The notes under the pieces: model-generated | Database searches by the model: none | Told to the model about the DNA's origin: nothing | Seen by the model: the letters and a program-made list of their open reading frames with translations, nothing else | Position numbers and translations under genes: made by a program | Part shown: one piece after another, positions 18,436-26,968 of the stretch | How the letters are laid out: the number at the start of each line of letters is the position of its first letter | Numbering within the stretch: the first letter of the stretch is position 1 | From: UBA10649 sp963842725 | GTDB taxonomy: Bacteria > Actinomycetota > Actinomycetes > S36-B12 | Assembly: GCA_963842725.1 (NCBI GenBank) | Contig: CAWJHN010000001.1 | Coordinates: forward strand, 1 to 64,000 | DNA length: 64,000 nucleotides | Direction of reading: 5' to 3'

Positions 18436-19391
18436 GCCGACCCTCGATGCGGCGGCTTCGCCAGAGTAGCTGCCTGCTCCGCCTCCGGATGATCGTCCAG
18501 CCAGCCCAGGACCTGCGCGGCCGTCCAGTCGGGGACCTCGAGCTGCGGGACGTGACCCGCCCCCTCCGCCACCTCGAAACGCCATTCGGGATTCGCCGCT
18601 GCTGCAGCCCTTGCGGCGGCGATGGGAACGAGCCGGTCTCGGTCACCGTGAAGCAGCAGCACCGGAACCTCGATCGAACGCTGCATCGCCGCATAGCGGC
18701 CTCGGTCGGCGAGCACCCACATCAGCGACCGGGCGGCCGTCAGCAGCTCGCCGTCGACGTCGCCGTACTCACGACGCTTCTGGGCCATCTCGACGTGCTG
18801 GGCAACCACGTGCGCGGGGACGCGCGACGGATCCGCGCAGCACAGCCGGAGCATGTCGTCGGCCGCCGCCTCGGCCGACGAGGTGCTTCGCCGATAGGCC
18901 AGCAGCCGTCGGCCGACCGCGGGGACCGCGAAGGCCGCGAACGTGGCGAGGACGAGCGGGTCCGGCCGGGCGAGTGGTCCGATCGGCAGTGCCGGATCGA
19001 TCAGGACCAGCCCAGCAATTGACTTCGGCTGACGGGCCGCCTGCAGGATCGAGATGAGTCCGCCCATCGAGTTGCCCACCAGGATCGCCGGGGTGCCGGC
19101 GACCTCGCGCAGGAATCGGTCGAGCAGCTGCTGGTTGGACTGCACGGAGGTCGACCTGGATCCACTCCGGGTATGGCCGAAGCCGGCGAGGTCGAGGGCC
19201 AGCACCCGGCAGCGGCCGGTGAGCAGCGGAGCCAGCGCCGACCAGTTCACCAGCGATCCGCCCAGGCCGTGCACGCAGACCAGGAGCGGTGCATCGCTGG
19301 GTCCGCCATGGTCGACGAAGTGCACGGGGCCGTCGAGATCCACCCAACCCGAGGCGGGGCGATCGACCGCTCCGGGCTCACCTGCCTCCAC
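18432..19391 (-). CDS. Alpha/beta-hydrolase (putative lipase/esterase)
   Basis: A 319-residue alpha/beta-hydrolase fold enzyme. The oxyanion stretch is VCVHGLGGSLVNW, the nucleophile elbow is LVGNSMGGLISI (Ser), the acid is in LLHGDRDRLVP and the catalytic His is in AEGAGHVPQLE. The GTG at 19391 is chosen because it is the last start codon before the conserved DGPVHFVDHGG region. It is translationally coupled to the WS/DGAT gene. Substrate not determined; a lipid ester is likely from context. Confidence 0.88.
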   Translation of the reverse strand: MEAGEPGAVDRPASGWVDLDGPVHFVDHGGPSDAPLLVCVHGLGGSLVNWSALAPLLTGRCRVLALDLAGFGHTRSGSRSTSVQSNQQLLDRFLREVAGTPAILVGNSMGGLISILQAARQPKSIAGLVLIDPALPIGPLARPDPLVLATFAAFAVPAVGRRLLAYRRSTSSAEAAADDMLRLCCADPSRVPAHVVAQHVEMAQKRREYGDVDGELLTAARSLMWVLADRGRYAAMQRSIEVPVLLLHGDRDRLVPIAAARAAAAANPEWRFEVAEGAGHVPQLEVPDWTAAQVLGWLDDHPEAEQAATLAKPPHRGSA

Positions 19392-19491
19392 GACCCGAGA
19401 ATAGCCCCGCGGCCCCAAGGCCTGCCCGACGACATCCGTGCAGCGGGAGTCGACCGCGAGCGATTGGCACGGGCCGAACAGCCGCTGCCGG

Positions 19492-20604
19492 TCAAGCGCT
19501 AGGTGCAGTCCGTGTGCCGAGCGCACGGGACATCAGCGAGACTCGGTCGTGTGCGCCGGTCTTGATGAAGATCGCCTTGAGGTGATCTTGGACCGTGTTC
19601 ATCGACACCCCCATCGCACGCGCCATCGCTCGGGTGTCCGCTCCGGCCGCCAGCAGTCCCACGAGCTGCGCTTCCCTGCCGGTGAGCGCCATGGAGCGCG
19701 CGAAGAGTTCGAGGCGCTCGACGGCGGGCGTCTCCTCGATGGTCACGACGATGCCGGCGTCCGGTCGCTCAACCGATGGACCGGGCGACTGGACGGCGGC
19801 CATTCTCGCCGCGCGCAAGGTGATCCAGAACCCGTCGCCCAGATGTGCACGGGTGGACGCCGGGTGGTCGTCAATGCCGCTCTCGGTGGCCAGGAGCTGC
19901 GCCGCCACGTTGTAGACGCTAGCCGGAACCGCGCTCGCCCCGGGGCCGGGTGGAAGCAGCAGGTCCAGCCACCCTTGCGACGCGGCCGTTCGACTGACGA
20001 TGCGAAGGTCGTCGTCGAGCGTCAGCACGACCGGTCCGACATCATCACGATGAGGTCTGGCGGGTGATACGAACGTCCGCGCCTGGCACTCACGCAGTGC
20101 GGTGGTCACCGAAGGGGCCAGGGTGACGAGGAACTCGGCATCTGAACCGGTGAAGGGGCCGCCTCGGCCTTGACGCCACAGATCGAGGAAGCCCCAGCAG
20201 CCGAAGGGGTCGGAGAAGACCGCCGAGGCCACGTCACGGATCCCGAGCCTGCTCACGAGAGCGCTCCACTCCGTGGCACGGCCCGGCTCTCCGGCGCGTG
20301 CCGAAGCCATCAGCCCCACGGGTTCTGCCGCCAGCATGAGTGCCGTCCAGCGGTTCACCTCCGATGCGTACTTGGCCCGGACGAGCCTCGGCAGCTCCGG
20401 AAGGGGAAGCCCGGGAACGTCGGCGAGCGGCGAAGCACCCACCGTGGTCACGGGATCGGTCAGCAGCCACACGTATCCGTCGAAGTCGACCACGTCGGCC
20501 ACGACATCGAGGACCTCTCCGCGAAGGGCCCGGGAGTCGAGCGCCTGCCGGGCGATCGCCTCGATCCGCTCGCGGGCTCGCGCGCGCACCTGACTGCTGG
20601 CCAT
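19492..20604 (-). CDS. LuxR-type regulator with N-terminal sensor-like region
   Basis: A 370-residue protein. The C-terminal helix-turn-helix (LTGREAQLVGLLAAGADTRA then MGVSMNTVQDHLKAIFIKTG) is a clear LuxR/GerE domain. The first 250 residues resemble a GAF-like sensor (LDSRALRGEVLDVVADVVDF, VFSDPFGCWGFLDLWRQG) without a recognisable ligand. The ATG at 20604 is favoured over one 57 nt upstream. A perfect 14-bp palindrome lies 59 bases upstream of the start, in the gap shared with the divergent gene at 20752. Confidence 0.87.
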   Translation of the reverse strand: MASSQVRARARERIEAIARQALDSRALRGEVLDVVADVVDFDGYVWLLTDPVTTVGASPLADVPGLPLPELPRLVRAKYASEVNRWTALMLAAEPVGLMASARAGEPGRATEWSALVSRLGIRDVASAVFSDPFGCWGFLDLWRQGRGGPFTGSDAEFLVTLAPSVTTALRECQARTFVSPARPHRDDVGPVVLTLDDDLRIVSRTAASQGWLDLLLPPGPGASAVPASVYNVAAQLLATESGIDDHPASTRAHLGDGFWITLRAARMAAVQSPGPSVERPDAGIVVTIEETPAVERLELFARSMALTGREAQLVGLLAAGADTRAMARAMGVSMNTVQDHLKAIFIKTGAHDRVSLMSRALGTRTAPSA

Positions 20605-20662
20605 GGGACGAGCGTACGTGCGGCCGGATTCTCTGGGGAGCGTGCTGAGACCGAGCGGCAAC

Positions 20663-20676
20663 CCCAGATATCTGGG
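20663..20676. promoter_or_regulatory. 14-bp perfect palindrome between divergent genes
   Basis: CCCAGATATCTGGG lies in the 147-bp gap between the LuxR-type gene and the small gene at 20752. The position suggests an operator for the LuxR-type protein; this is an inference. Confidence 0.5.
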
Positions 20677-20751
20677 ATACCACTGCGCGCCGCTGCCGTC
20701 CTACCGTGGCGACTCACCAGGGGTTCCACAACCTACTGAACGGAGAGCCAG

Positions 20752-21030
20752 GTGATAACGCTTCGCATCGAGCACGCGATCCACGACTACGACCAGTGGA
20801 AGGCCGCCTTCGACAGCTTCGCCCAGGTACGCCAGACCGCCGGCGTGCGCGGCCACGCGATCCGTAGGCCGGTCGAGGACCCGCACTACCTGATGCTCGA
20901 CCTGGAGTTCGACACGGCTGACGCCGCTGAAGCGTTCGCCCTGTTCCTCGAGGAGCGGGTGTGGTCCTCGCCGGATTCCGCCCCCGCGCTCGCTGGAGTG
21001 CCACGTACCCGTGTGCTCGAACTGCGGTAG
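20752..21030 (+). CDS. Small dimeric alpha/beta-barrel protein (ABM/cyclase-like)
   Basis: A 92-residue protein starting MITLRIEHAIHDYDQWKAAF. The pattern of a beta strand, DYDxWKxAFD helix, R..RP-DPHYLMLDLEF strand and AEAFALFLEE helix is that of single-domain ferredoxin-like (antibiotic-biosynthesis-monooxygenase or 'cyclase') proteins. The GTG start at 20752 has GGAGAG about 6 nt upstream. It is divergent from the LuxR-type gene and may be its target. No catalytic residue can be assigned. Confidence 0.7.
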   Translation: MITLRIEHAIHDYDQWKAAFDSFAQVRQTAGVRGHAIRRPVEDPHYLMLDLEFDTADAAEAFALFLEERVWSSPDSAPALAGVPRTRVLELR

Positions 21031-21590
21031 GACCGCGCCGGCGGGTCCCGACCGAGAGTGTCCGACGACGTGGGGTTGCGGTGCGGGCGCTTGCCCTCAA
21101 CCCGAGGACACCACGACCGCATCCCTCGTGCGAATGAACCCACGGACATCGCCGCCGTGACGACGACCGTGCTGATGTCGTTCGCGGGCGCGATCCAGGT
21201 CACCGACCCGTTGTCGCGACGGCGAGGATGACCCCGACTGTAAGCCGACCTCGGCGGACCCCAAGCCTCCCGCCTCAAGGGCACATTCGACCCCACAGCC
21301 ATGGCGGTTCGGCGCGCAACGCCGGGTGCAGGGGCGACAGACTGGCAGACGGAGTGGCCGCTGCTGACGGCGCTCGCAGGGCGGCCTTGGCATCCGTCAG
21401 GAGGCGCGGAGTGTGTCGAGTTCTCATCGAACCGCGGGTGGTGGCCCTGACCCAGGCGAAGCAGCGCCTCCCTGACAGCGACCGTCGCAGTTGCCGACCC
21501 CTCCGCGTCGACGACCGCCTCGGACACGGGAACGCCGTCGTAGCCGACTGAACATAGCCCAATCGAGCGGAACCACGAAGAGAGGTCACG
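21031..21590. other. 560-bp stretch without a convincing gene
   Basis: No frame has a start, ribosome site and plausible protein. Several long open frames on both strands are arginine/proline-rich shadows. On the minus strand around 21150-21220 the translation DNGSVTWIAPANDISTVVVT recalls the tail of serine beta-lactamase-like esterases, so the stretch may hold a decayed gene. Confidence 0.4.
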
Positions 21591-22322
21591 ATGCGAGAGC
21601 ACAGGGCTGCCGCGACGACTGCAGGAATCCTGTACATCACGGGGACGGTGGCCGGCGTCCTCAGCACCGTCGTCAGTTCGACCGTGCGTGACGCGCCCGA
21701 CCCGTTGGCCGCCGCTGTCGAGCACCCAGGCGTCGTCGTGACCGGTGCACTGCTCGTTCTCCTCATGGGGCTGTCACTTGCGTTCGTTCCCGTGGTGCTT
21801 TTCCCGGTCCTGCGCCGCGCAGGCGAAGTTCTGGCAGTCGGCTACCTCCTCGTGCGAGGAGCGGTTGAGACCGTGTGCTACGTCATCCTCGCCATCGGCT
21901 GGCTCCTGCTCGTGCCCTTGGGCGAAGCCATGGCGGCAGGACCGGGAACCGCGTCGCCGGCAGGCGTGCTCGTCGGTAATCTCGTCATCGACGCAGACGC
22001 GACCAATGCCGTGCTCGCGCTGGTCTTCTGCCTCGGAGCCGCCTTGTTCTACGTCCTGCTCTACCGGTCGCGCATCGTCCCGCGCTGGATCTCGGTGTGG
22101 GGACTCATCGCGATTCCCTTGTACGTGGCTGCCGACGTGCTCGCGATGTATGCCGTCTTCGCCGCCAACGCCACGGAGCAGGTCCTCATGTTCCTACCAC
22201 TCGCCTTCCAGGAGATGGTGCTCGCCGTCTGGCTGATCGCGCGCGGCCTGCGCCCAGGAACGGTCTCCACCACGCTCGGCACAGGTGACGGCACGCCGAC
22301 GATCGCACGGGTCAACGGCTAG
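21591..22322 (+). CDS. DUF4386-type membrane protein
   Basis: A 243-residue protein with about six hydrophobic segments, beginning AATTAGILYITGTVAGVLST. This opening, the later LVRGAVETVCYVILAIGWLL and the RIVPRWISVWGLIAIPLY loop match the DUF4386 family of unknown function. GAGAGG precedes the ATG. A nitroreductase-like gene follows after 14 nt, so the two probably form an operon. Confidence 0.75.
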   Translation: MREHRAAATTAGILYITGTVAGVLSTVVSSTVRDAPDPLAAAVEHPGVVVTGALLVLLMGLSLAFVPVVLFPVLRRAGEVLAVGYLLVRGAVETVCYVILAIGWLLLVPLGEAMAAGPGTASPAGVLVGNLVIDADATNAVLALVFCLGAALFYVLLYRSRIVPRWISVWGLIAIPLYVAADVLAMYAVFAANATEQVLMFLPLAFQEMVLAVWLIARGLRPGTVSTTLGTGDGTPTIARVNG

Positions 22323-22336
22323 CTGAGGAGGGGGAA

Positions 22337-22852
22337 ATGACGCGACCAGTGCTGACCGCAGTGGGAGTCACCGTGCTCGTGGCCCTCGGCCTGGGGACGG
22401 TGTGGCTGATCGGAATGAGGACGAAGTGGCCGCTCGTCATCGACGCCCAGCGCCGGATCAATCGGGCCTTCATCAACCCGCGAACGATGAAGGCGGCCGG
22501 GACTCCCGGTGCCACGGCCTCAATCGTGCGGCACACCGGGCGGACGACCGGCAGGTCCTACGCGACGCCCGTTGGCCCCTTCGCGACAGACGATGGATTC
22601 GTCATCGTCCTGCCCTACGGCACGCGCCCTGACTGGCTGTGCAATGTGCTGGCCGCCGGATCCGCAACGATCGTCCACGACGGGAAGACCTACCCGGTCG
22701 ACCGACCCGAGATCCTCCCGATCCACGCGGCAGACGCATTCCTGCCGGAGGGCGAGAAGCGGAGCCTGCGCGTGTTCGGTGTGGACCAGTGCCTCCGTGT
22801 TCGCCACGCCGAGCCGGGAAGCGGCGCAGGCGGGGGACGAGCCAGCCTGTAA
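22337..22852 (+). CDS. Deazaflavin (F420)-dependent nitroreductase-like protein
   Basis: A 171-residue protein with an N-terminal hydrophobic anchor (residues 5-28) and a Ddn-like split beta-barrel. The motif RHTGRTTGRSYATPVGPFAT (about 64-83) and the later VLPYGTRPDWLCNVLAAG are the F420-contact regions of the family, which reduces quinones or nitro compounds with F420H2. A GGAGG lies 6 nt before the ATG. The last 17 nt overlap, antisense, the 3' end of rnpB. The F420 oxidoreductase at 11.8 kb could supply its cofactor. Confidence 0.83.
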   Translation: MTRPVLTAVGVTVLVALGLGTVWLIGMRTKWPLVIDAQRRINRAFINPRTMKAAGTPGATASIVRHTGRTTGRSYATPVGPFATDDGFVIVLPYGTRPDWLCNVLAAGSATIVHDGKTYPVDRPEILPIHAADAFLPEGEKRSLRVFGVDQCLRVRHAEPGSGAGGGRASL

Positions 22853-23218
22853 GCCGGATTCTGTGATCAGCCGAGGCTGACCGGTGATCATCCATCTGCG
22901 ACCGCTGTTGCCAGCGGCCTGGTGCGGTCTACCCGCAGGCATCGAGCGGGCCGCTCGCCTGCGCAGGACCGCGACCCTTGCGGACCGCGGACCCTCTTGA
23001 CCTTGCTCCGGGTGGGGTTTACCGAGCCGCGTCAGTCGCCTGACGCGCTGGTGGTCTCTTACACCACCGTTTCACCCTTGCCAGGATCGCTCCTGGCGGT
23101 CTGTTCTCTGTGGCACTTTCCCGCGGGTCGCCCCGGGTGGGCGTTACCCACCACCCTGCCCTGTGGAGTCCGGACTTTCCTCGACACCTGCGTGCCGCGA
23201 TCACCCGGCTGACTCGTC
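22836..23218 (-). ncRNA. rnpB: RNase P RNA component (type A)
   Basis: The catalytic RNA that trims the 5' leader of pre-tRNAs. Read on the minus strand, the 5' part carries the conserved block GAGGAAAGTCCGGACTCCAC and then AGGGTGGTGGGTAACGCCCA. The 3' part carries GAATCCGGCTTACAGGCTGG. The ends pair as helix P1 (GACGAGTCAGCC with GGCTGGCTCGTC), which sets the limits to within a few bases. The 3' end lies antisense to the final codons of the nitroreductase-like gene. Confidence 0.95.
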
Positions 23219-23253
23219 CGAGCACAGGGTACCCCGCCCGCTAGCCTTCGCTG

Positions 23254-24033
23254 GTGCTGATCCTGCTCCCGCCCAGCGAGGGCAAGGCTCCTCCGTCCGC
23301 CGGCCCCGCCCTGGACCTCTCCGCCCTCTCGTTCCCTGAGCTCACGCCGACCCGGGAGCGCGTCGTAGCGGCCTTGGTTCGCCTGTGCGCCGAACGGCCA
23401 GCGGCAGCCGCGGAGGTCCTGGGCCTCGGCCCGACCCAGTCCGGTCAGGTCGCCGTGAACGCTCAGCTGTCCGCGGCTCATTGCTCGCCAGCCATCGACG
23501 TCTACTCGGGCGTGCTCTTCGAGGCGCTCGGTGCCGCCACCCTGTCGGCGCACGGCCGGCGTCGGCTCGACGCGCACGTCGCGATCGCCTCGGGGCTGTG
23601 GGGCCTGGTCCGCCCGCACGACCCCATCCCCGCCTACCGGTTGTCCGGATCCGCGAGCCTGCCCGATATCGGCACCCTCGCGTCGGCCTGGCGTGGTCCC
23701 ATCGGGGCACTGCTCGTCGGAGGGGAGGGCCTGATCGTGGACCTTCGCTCAGGCACCTACCAGACGCTCGGGCCGGTGCCGTCCGATGCGCTCCATCGCA
23801 CGGTGACCGTGCGCGTCCTGCAGGAGCTCAACGGGCGACGGACGGTGGTCAGTCACAGCAACAAGTCCACTAAGGGACGCATCGTTCGCGCCCTCCTACA
23901 GTCACGCCGGCTGCCTCGGACCGCCCGTGACCTCCACGTCGCCCTGTTGGCGCTGGGCTTCAGGTCGGAACGGGCCGCACCTGCTCAGCGACCCGGCCCC
24001 GCCCGCATCGATGTCATCGTCGAGACGCCGTGA
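23254..24033 (+). CDS. yaaA: YaaA-family peroxide stress protein
   Basis: A 259-residue protein with the family opening MLILLPPSEGKAPP and the motifs VYSGVLFEAL, ASGLWGLVRPHDPIPAYRLS and SHSNKSTKGRIVRALL. By family knowledge YaaA lowers free iron and limits damage from hydrogen peroxide, and binds DNA. The GTG start at 23254 is 35 nt after the rnpB 5' end, so the two are divergent and share a short promoter region. Confidence 0.9.
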   Translation: MLILLPPSEGKAPPSAGPALDLSALSFPELTPTRERVVAALVRLCAERPAAAAEVLGLGPTQSGQVAVNAQLSAAHCSPAIDVYSGVLFEALGAATLSAHGRRRLDAHVAIASGLWGLVRPHDPIPAYRLSGSASLPDIGTLASAWRGPIGALLVGGEGLIVDLRSGTYQTLGPVPSDALHRTVTVRVLQELNGRRTVVSHSNKSTKGRIVRALLQSRRLPRTARDLHVALLALGFRSERAAPAQRPGPARIDVIVETP

Positions 24034-24051
24034 CGTCGGCGCTGCCCCGGG

Positions 24052-25266
24052 CTAGGTTCCGTCCGGCACGACGATGCCCTGCAGATGGGCCGCCTCGGCG
24101 AAGCTGAACATCGAGGCGTTGCCGTCCGGGAACCACGCGAGCGTCGTCAGCGAGCACGGCGGGAGTTCCATCCGGTAGACGCTGCTCAGGGGCGCCTCGA
24201 CCGCGACGCCGACCAGGATCTTGATGGGCGAGACGTGGGCGACCACCAGGATCCGCTCCCCCGGATGATCCCCCACGAGTCGGCGACGAGCGGCGTCAAC
24301 GCGCGAACGGCACTGGCTGAACGACTCGCCCCCCGGTGGCGGCACGTCCGTCGAGCTCAGCCAGTCCTCGAGGTGCTCCGGCCACCGCTGCCGGACCTCC
24401 GTGAAGGTCAGTCCGTCCCAGTCGCCGAAGGCGCACTCGGCGAAGCCCTCGTCGAACTCGACCGCGACGCCGGTCGCCGCGGAGACCAGGGCGGCCGTCT
24501 GGCGCGTGCGCAGCAGGGGCGAGGCCACGATGCGGTCGACGTCACCTCGTCGGGCGACCTCGGCGGCGAGCGCCCGCGCCTGCGCGATGCCGATGGGGGC
24601 CAGTGGCGCATCGAGTCCACCGCGGCCGCTGAAGCGCTTCTCGAGGCTCAGCTCGGTGGCGCCATGCCGTGCTAGCACGGTGACGGTGGGCATCCCCAGG
24701 TCGGCCCACCCGATCATGGCGGCCGGGGGCCGCGCGGCCGCATGCTCGTCGACCACGGTGCGGCTGCGCTCGAGGTCGATACTGCCGACCACGTCGTCGG
24801 CGATGATGTCCTCGCTCGGCAGGCCGTCCAGCCGCCGAATGGTCTCGAAGCCCCCTCGCAGTGCCGAGTCGATGACCTCGTTGACCAGCGTGTCGGCGCG
24901 CTTGTTCTGCTCGCGCGGCACCCACGTGTACGTGACATGGCCGGCCGGGAAGACCGCGCGGGCGCGCAGTGCGAGCTCGCGCATGTCCTTGTGCTTGATC
25001 TGCCAGCGCCCGCTCATCTGCTCCACAATGAGCTTGGAGTCGAGCCGCATCTCGACCTGCGCTGTCGCGTCGATCTCCCTGGCATGCTCGAGTCCGGCGA
25101 TGGCACCGCGATACTCGGCGACATTGTTGGTGGCGACACCGAGGTACTCGGCGAGCTCAGCGAGGATCGCACCGGTCACGCCGTCGCGCACCACCGCGCC
25201 ATAGGCTGCCGGACCGGGATTGCCGCGGGAGCCGCCGTCGGCCTCCACGATGAGCGTTCGGGTCAT
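24052..25266 (-). CDS. Bifunctional RNase HI / phosphoglycerate-mutase-like phosphatase
   Basis: A 404-residue fusion known in actinobacteria (Rv2228c type). The N-terminal RNase H domain has EADGGSRGNPGPAAYGAV and NNVAEYRGAIAGL with the acidic catalytic residues, then RLDSKLIVEQMSGRWQIKH, and ends near residue 135 (EQNKRADTLVNE). After a linker, the histidine-phosphatase domain shows VLARHGATELSLEKRFSGRG (about 199-218), SPLLRTRQTA and VAHVSPIKIL. The phosphatase half is CobC-like, so alpha-ribazole phosphate is a possible substrate. It is the third gene of an operon with the zinc-ribbon and NIF3 genes; only 3 nt separate it from its neighbour. Confidence 0.93.
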   Translation of the reverse strand: MTRTLIVEADGGSRGNPGPAAYGAVVRDGVTGAILAELAEYLGVATNNVAEYRGAIAGLEHAREIDATAQVEMRLDSKLIVEQMSGRWQIKHKDMRELALRARAVFPAGHVTYTWVPREQNKRADTLVNEVIDSALRGGFETIRRLDGLPSEDIIADDVVGSIDLERSRTVVDEHAAARPPAAMIGWADLGMPTVTVLARHGATELSLEKRFSGRGGLDAPLAPIGIAQARALAAEVARRGDVDRIVASPLLRTRQTAALVSAATGVAVEFDEGFAECAFGDWDGLTFTEVRQRWPEHLEDWLSSTDVPPPGGESFSQCRSRVDAARRRLVGDHPGERILVVAHVSPIKILVGVAVEAPLSSVYRMELPPCSLTTLAWFPDGNASMFSFAEAAHLQGIVVPDGT

Positions 25267-25269
25267 CTC

Positions 25270-26040
25270 CTAGAGCCCGGACTCCGGGGTGCGAACGAGG
25301 ATGCGCCGGCACTCCTCGCAGCGGATCACGGCATCGGCCGGTGCCGCTCGGATCGCCTCGATGTCGGTGGGCGGAAGCTGGAGCCGGCAGCCCTGGCAGG
25401 TGCCGCGATGCAGCGGCGCGGCGCCAACGCCACCGTGATCTGCACGCACCTTGTCGTACAGGCCCAGCAGCTCGGCCGGCATCTCGCCGGCCAGTGCCGC
25501 CCGCTCCGCCGCGACGATGGCACGGTCGTGCGCGATGTCGGCCAGCTGATCCGTGACGCTGTCTGACAGCGCCTGCCGCTCGGCCGCAACGGCGTCGCGA
25601 TCGCTGGTGAGGACGACCACGGCTGCACGCGCGCCCTCGACACGCTCCATGATCCCGAGCTCGACGTCCTCGAGGTCCCCCTGCCTGCGCGCGAGCGACT
25701 GCAGCTCCTGCTGGATGGACTGCAACTGCTTGGGGTCGCCGATCGAGCCCGAGTCGAGGAGATACTGGTCGCGCTTCACGCGATCTCGAACCTGCTCGAC
25801 GTCCTGATCCGCCTTGGCCTGGTCCAGCTCGAGATCTCCGGCGATCGTCTCGGCGGCGACGACCTCGTCGCGCAGGCGTGCCAGGCGCACGTCGAGCTCG
25901 GCGAGGCGGGCGGCGTCCGGCAGCGTTCGCACGCGATGGTCCAGCTGGGACAGCTTGGTGTCCCGGTCCTGGAGTTCGAGCAGACGCAACTGGATGAAGG
26001 GGTCGGCGTTCAGCGGGTGCTCCCTAGGTGCGAGGTCCAT
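25270..26040 (-). CDS. Coiled-coil zinc-ribbon protein (CT398/Rv2229c-like)
   Basis: A 256-residue protein. Residues 20-190 form a long helical hairpin rich in E, R, A and L with heptad spacing (e.g. ELDVRLARLRDEVVAAET, DPKQLQSIQQELQSLARRQG). The C-terminus holds a four-cysteine zinc ribbon, CQGCRLQLPP followed by IRCEECRRILVR. The ATG at 26040 overlaps the NIF3 gene by 31 nt. Proteins of this type occur next to NIF3 and RNase H genes in most actinobacteria. They probably bind nucleic acid, but no activity is known. Confidence 0.88.
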   Translation of the reverse strand: MDLAPREHPLNADPFIQLRLLELQDRDTKLSQLDHRVRTLPDAARLAELDVRLARLRDEVVAAETIAGDLELDQAKADQDVEQVRDRVKRDQYLLDSGSIGDPKQLQSIQQELQSLARRQGDLEDVELGIMERVEGARAAVVVLTSDRDAVAAERQALSDSVTDQLADIAHDRAIVAAERAALAGEMPAELLGLYDKVRADHGGVGAAPLHRGTCQGCRLQLPPTDIEAIRAAPADAVIRCEECRRILVRTPESGL

Positions 26041-26840
26041 GGATCCGTCGGGATCACGGACACGTGTACGTCCACCGTAGTCCCGGTCGCGGCAAGGTCG
26101 GAGGACAGAGCGGCGGCCGCGACGGGCAGCCACGGCCACTCGCTCGCGAAGTGGGCCACGTCGATGAGGGCGCAGCCTCCGTCGAGGAGGTGGTCCTGCA
26201 CCCGATGATGCCGCAGGTCGGAGGTCAGGTAGGCGTCGGCGACGGCGGCCGCATCGGAGAGGAACGCGTCACCGGATCCCCCGCAGATCGCCAACGTGCG
26301 GATGAGGAGGTCCGGATCGCCCGCAACGCGTACGCCCTGCGCCGTGGCGGGCAGGCACTGCGCCACGCGTCGGGACAGCTCAGCGAGCGTGACCGCCTCG
26401 GCCACCTCTCCGACGCGGCCGGTCCCGACGGCGGGGTGTCCCGGTTCCGGGACGAGCGGCCGGACGTCCTGCAGGCCGAGCGCACTTGCCAAGGCGTCGG
26501 AGACACCAGGATTCGCATGGTCGGCGTTGGTGTGCGCGCTGTACAGCGCGATGCCGTGCGAGATGAGGCTGTGGATCACGCGACCCTTGTGCGAGGTCGC
26601 CGCGACCGAGTGCACCCCGCGCAGCAGCAGCGGATGGTGGGTGACGATCAGGTCGGCGCCCAGCATCATCGCCTCGTCGACGACGGCCACGACCGGGTCG
26701 ACCGCGAACAGGACCCGACGGACGCCCGCATGGGGATCGCCGCACGTCAGTCCCACGGCATCCCATTCGGCGGCCAGTGCCGGAGGGTAGCGACGATCGA
26801 GAAGTGTGACGACTTCGGCAACGGTCGGGCTCGGGCTCAC
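26010..26840 (-). CDS. NIF3-like / GTP cyclohydrolase I type 2 family protein
   Basis: A 276-residue protein with the dinuclear metal-site motifs DLIVTHHPLLLRGV (two His) and ALYSAHTNADHANPG (His, Asp), the family opening WDAVGLTCGD, and the late ICGGSGDAFL and VDVAHFASEW. The start is a GTG; no ATG lies closer to the conserved region. It leads the operon NIF3 - zinc ribbon - RNase H/CobC. The reaction catalysed is not known for most members. Confidence 0.92.
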   Translation of the reverse strand: MSPSPTVAEVVTLLDRRYPPALAAEWDAVGLTCGDPHAGVRRVLFAVDPVVAVVDEAMMLGADLIVTHHPLLLRGVHSVAATSHKGRVIHSLISHGIALYSAHTNADHANPGVSDALASALGLQDVRPLVPEPGHPAVGTGRVGEVAEAVTLAELSRRVAQCLPATAQGVRVAGDPDLLIRTLAICGGSGDAFLSDAAAVADAYLTSDLRHHRVQDHLLDGGCALIDVAHFASEWPWLPVAAAALSSDLAATGTTVDVHVSVIPTDPWTSHLGSTR

Positions 26841-26895
26841 CCGGTCAGGCTACCCAGTTCCGCCGATCGGGTCCGGCGGTCGGTAACCTCCGCGT

Positions 26896-26968
26896 GGGCC
26901 CATAGCTCAGTTGGTAGAGCGCCTCCCTTACAAGGAGGATGTCGTCGGTTCGAGTCCGGCTGGGCCCA
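26896..26968 (+). tRNA. tRNA-Val, anticodon TAC
   Basis: A complete 73-nt cloverleaf. Acceptor GGGCCCA pairs with TGGGCCC, the D arm is GCTC/GAGC, the anticodon stem CCTCC/GGAGG encloses the loop CTTACAA (anticodon TAC), and the T arm has TTCGAGT. No CCA is encoded. The 3' terminal bases also form the start of the first 54-bp repeat unit. Confidence 0.96.
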
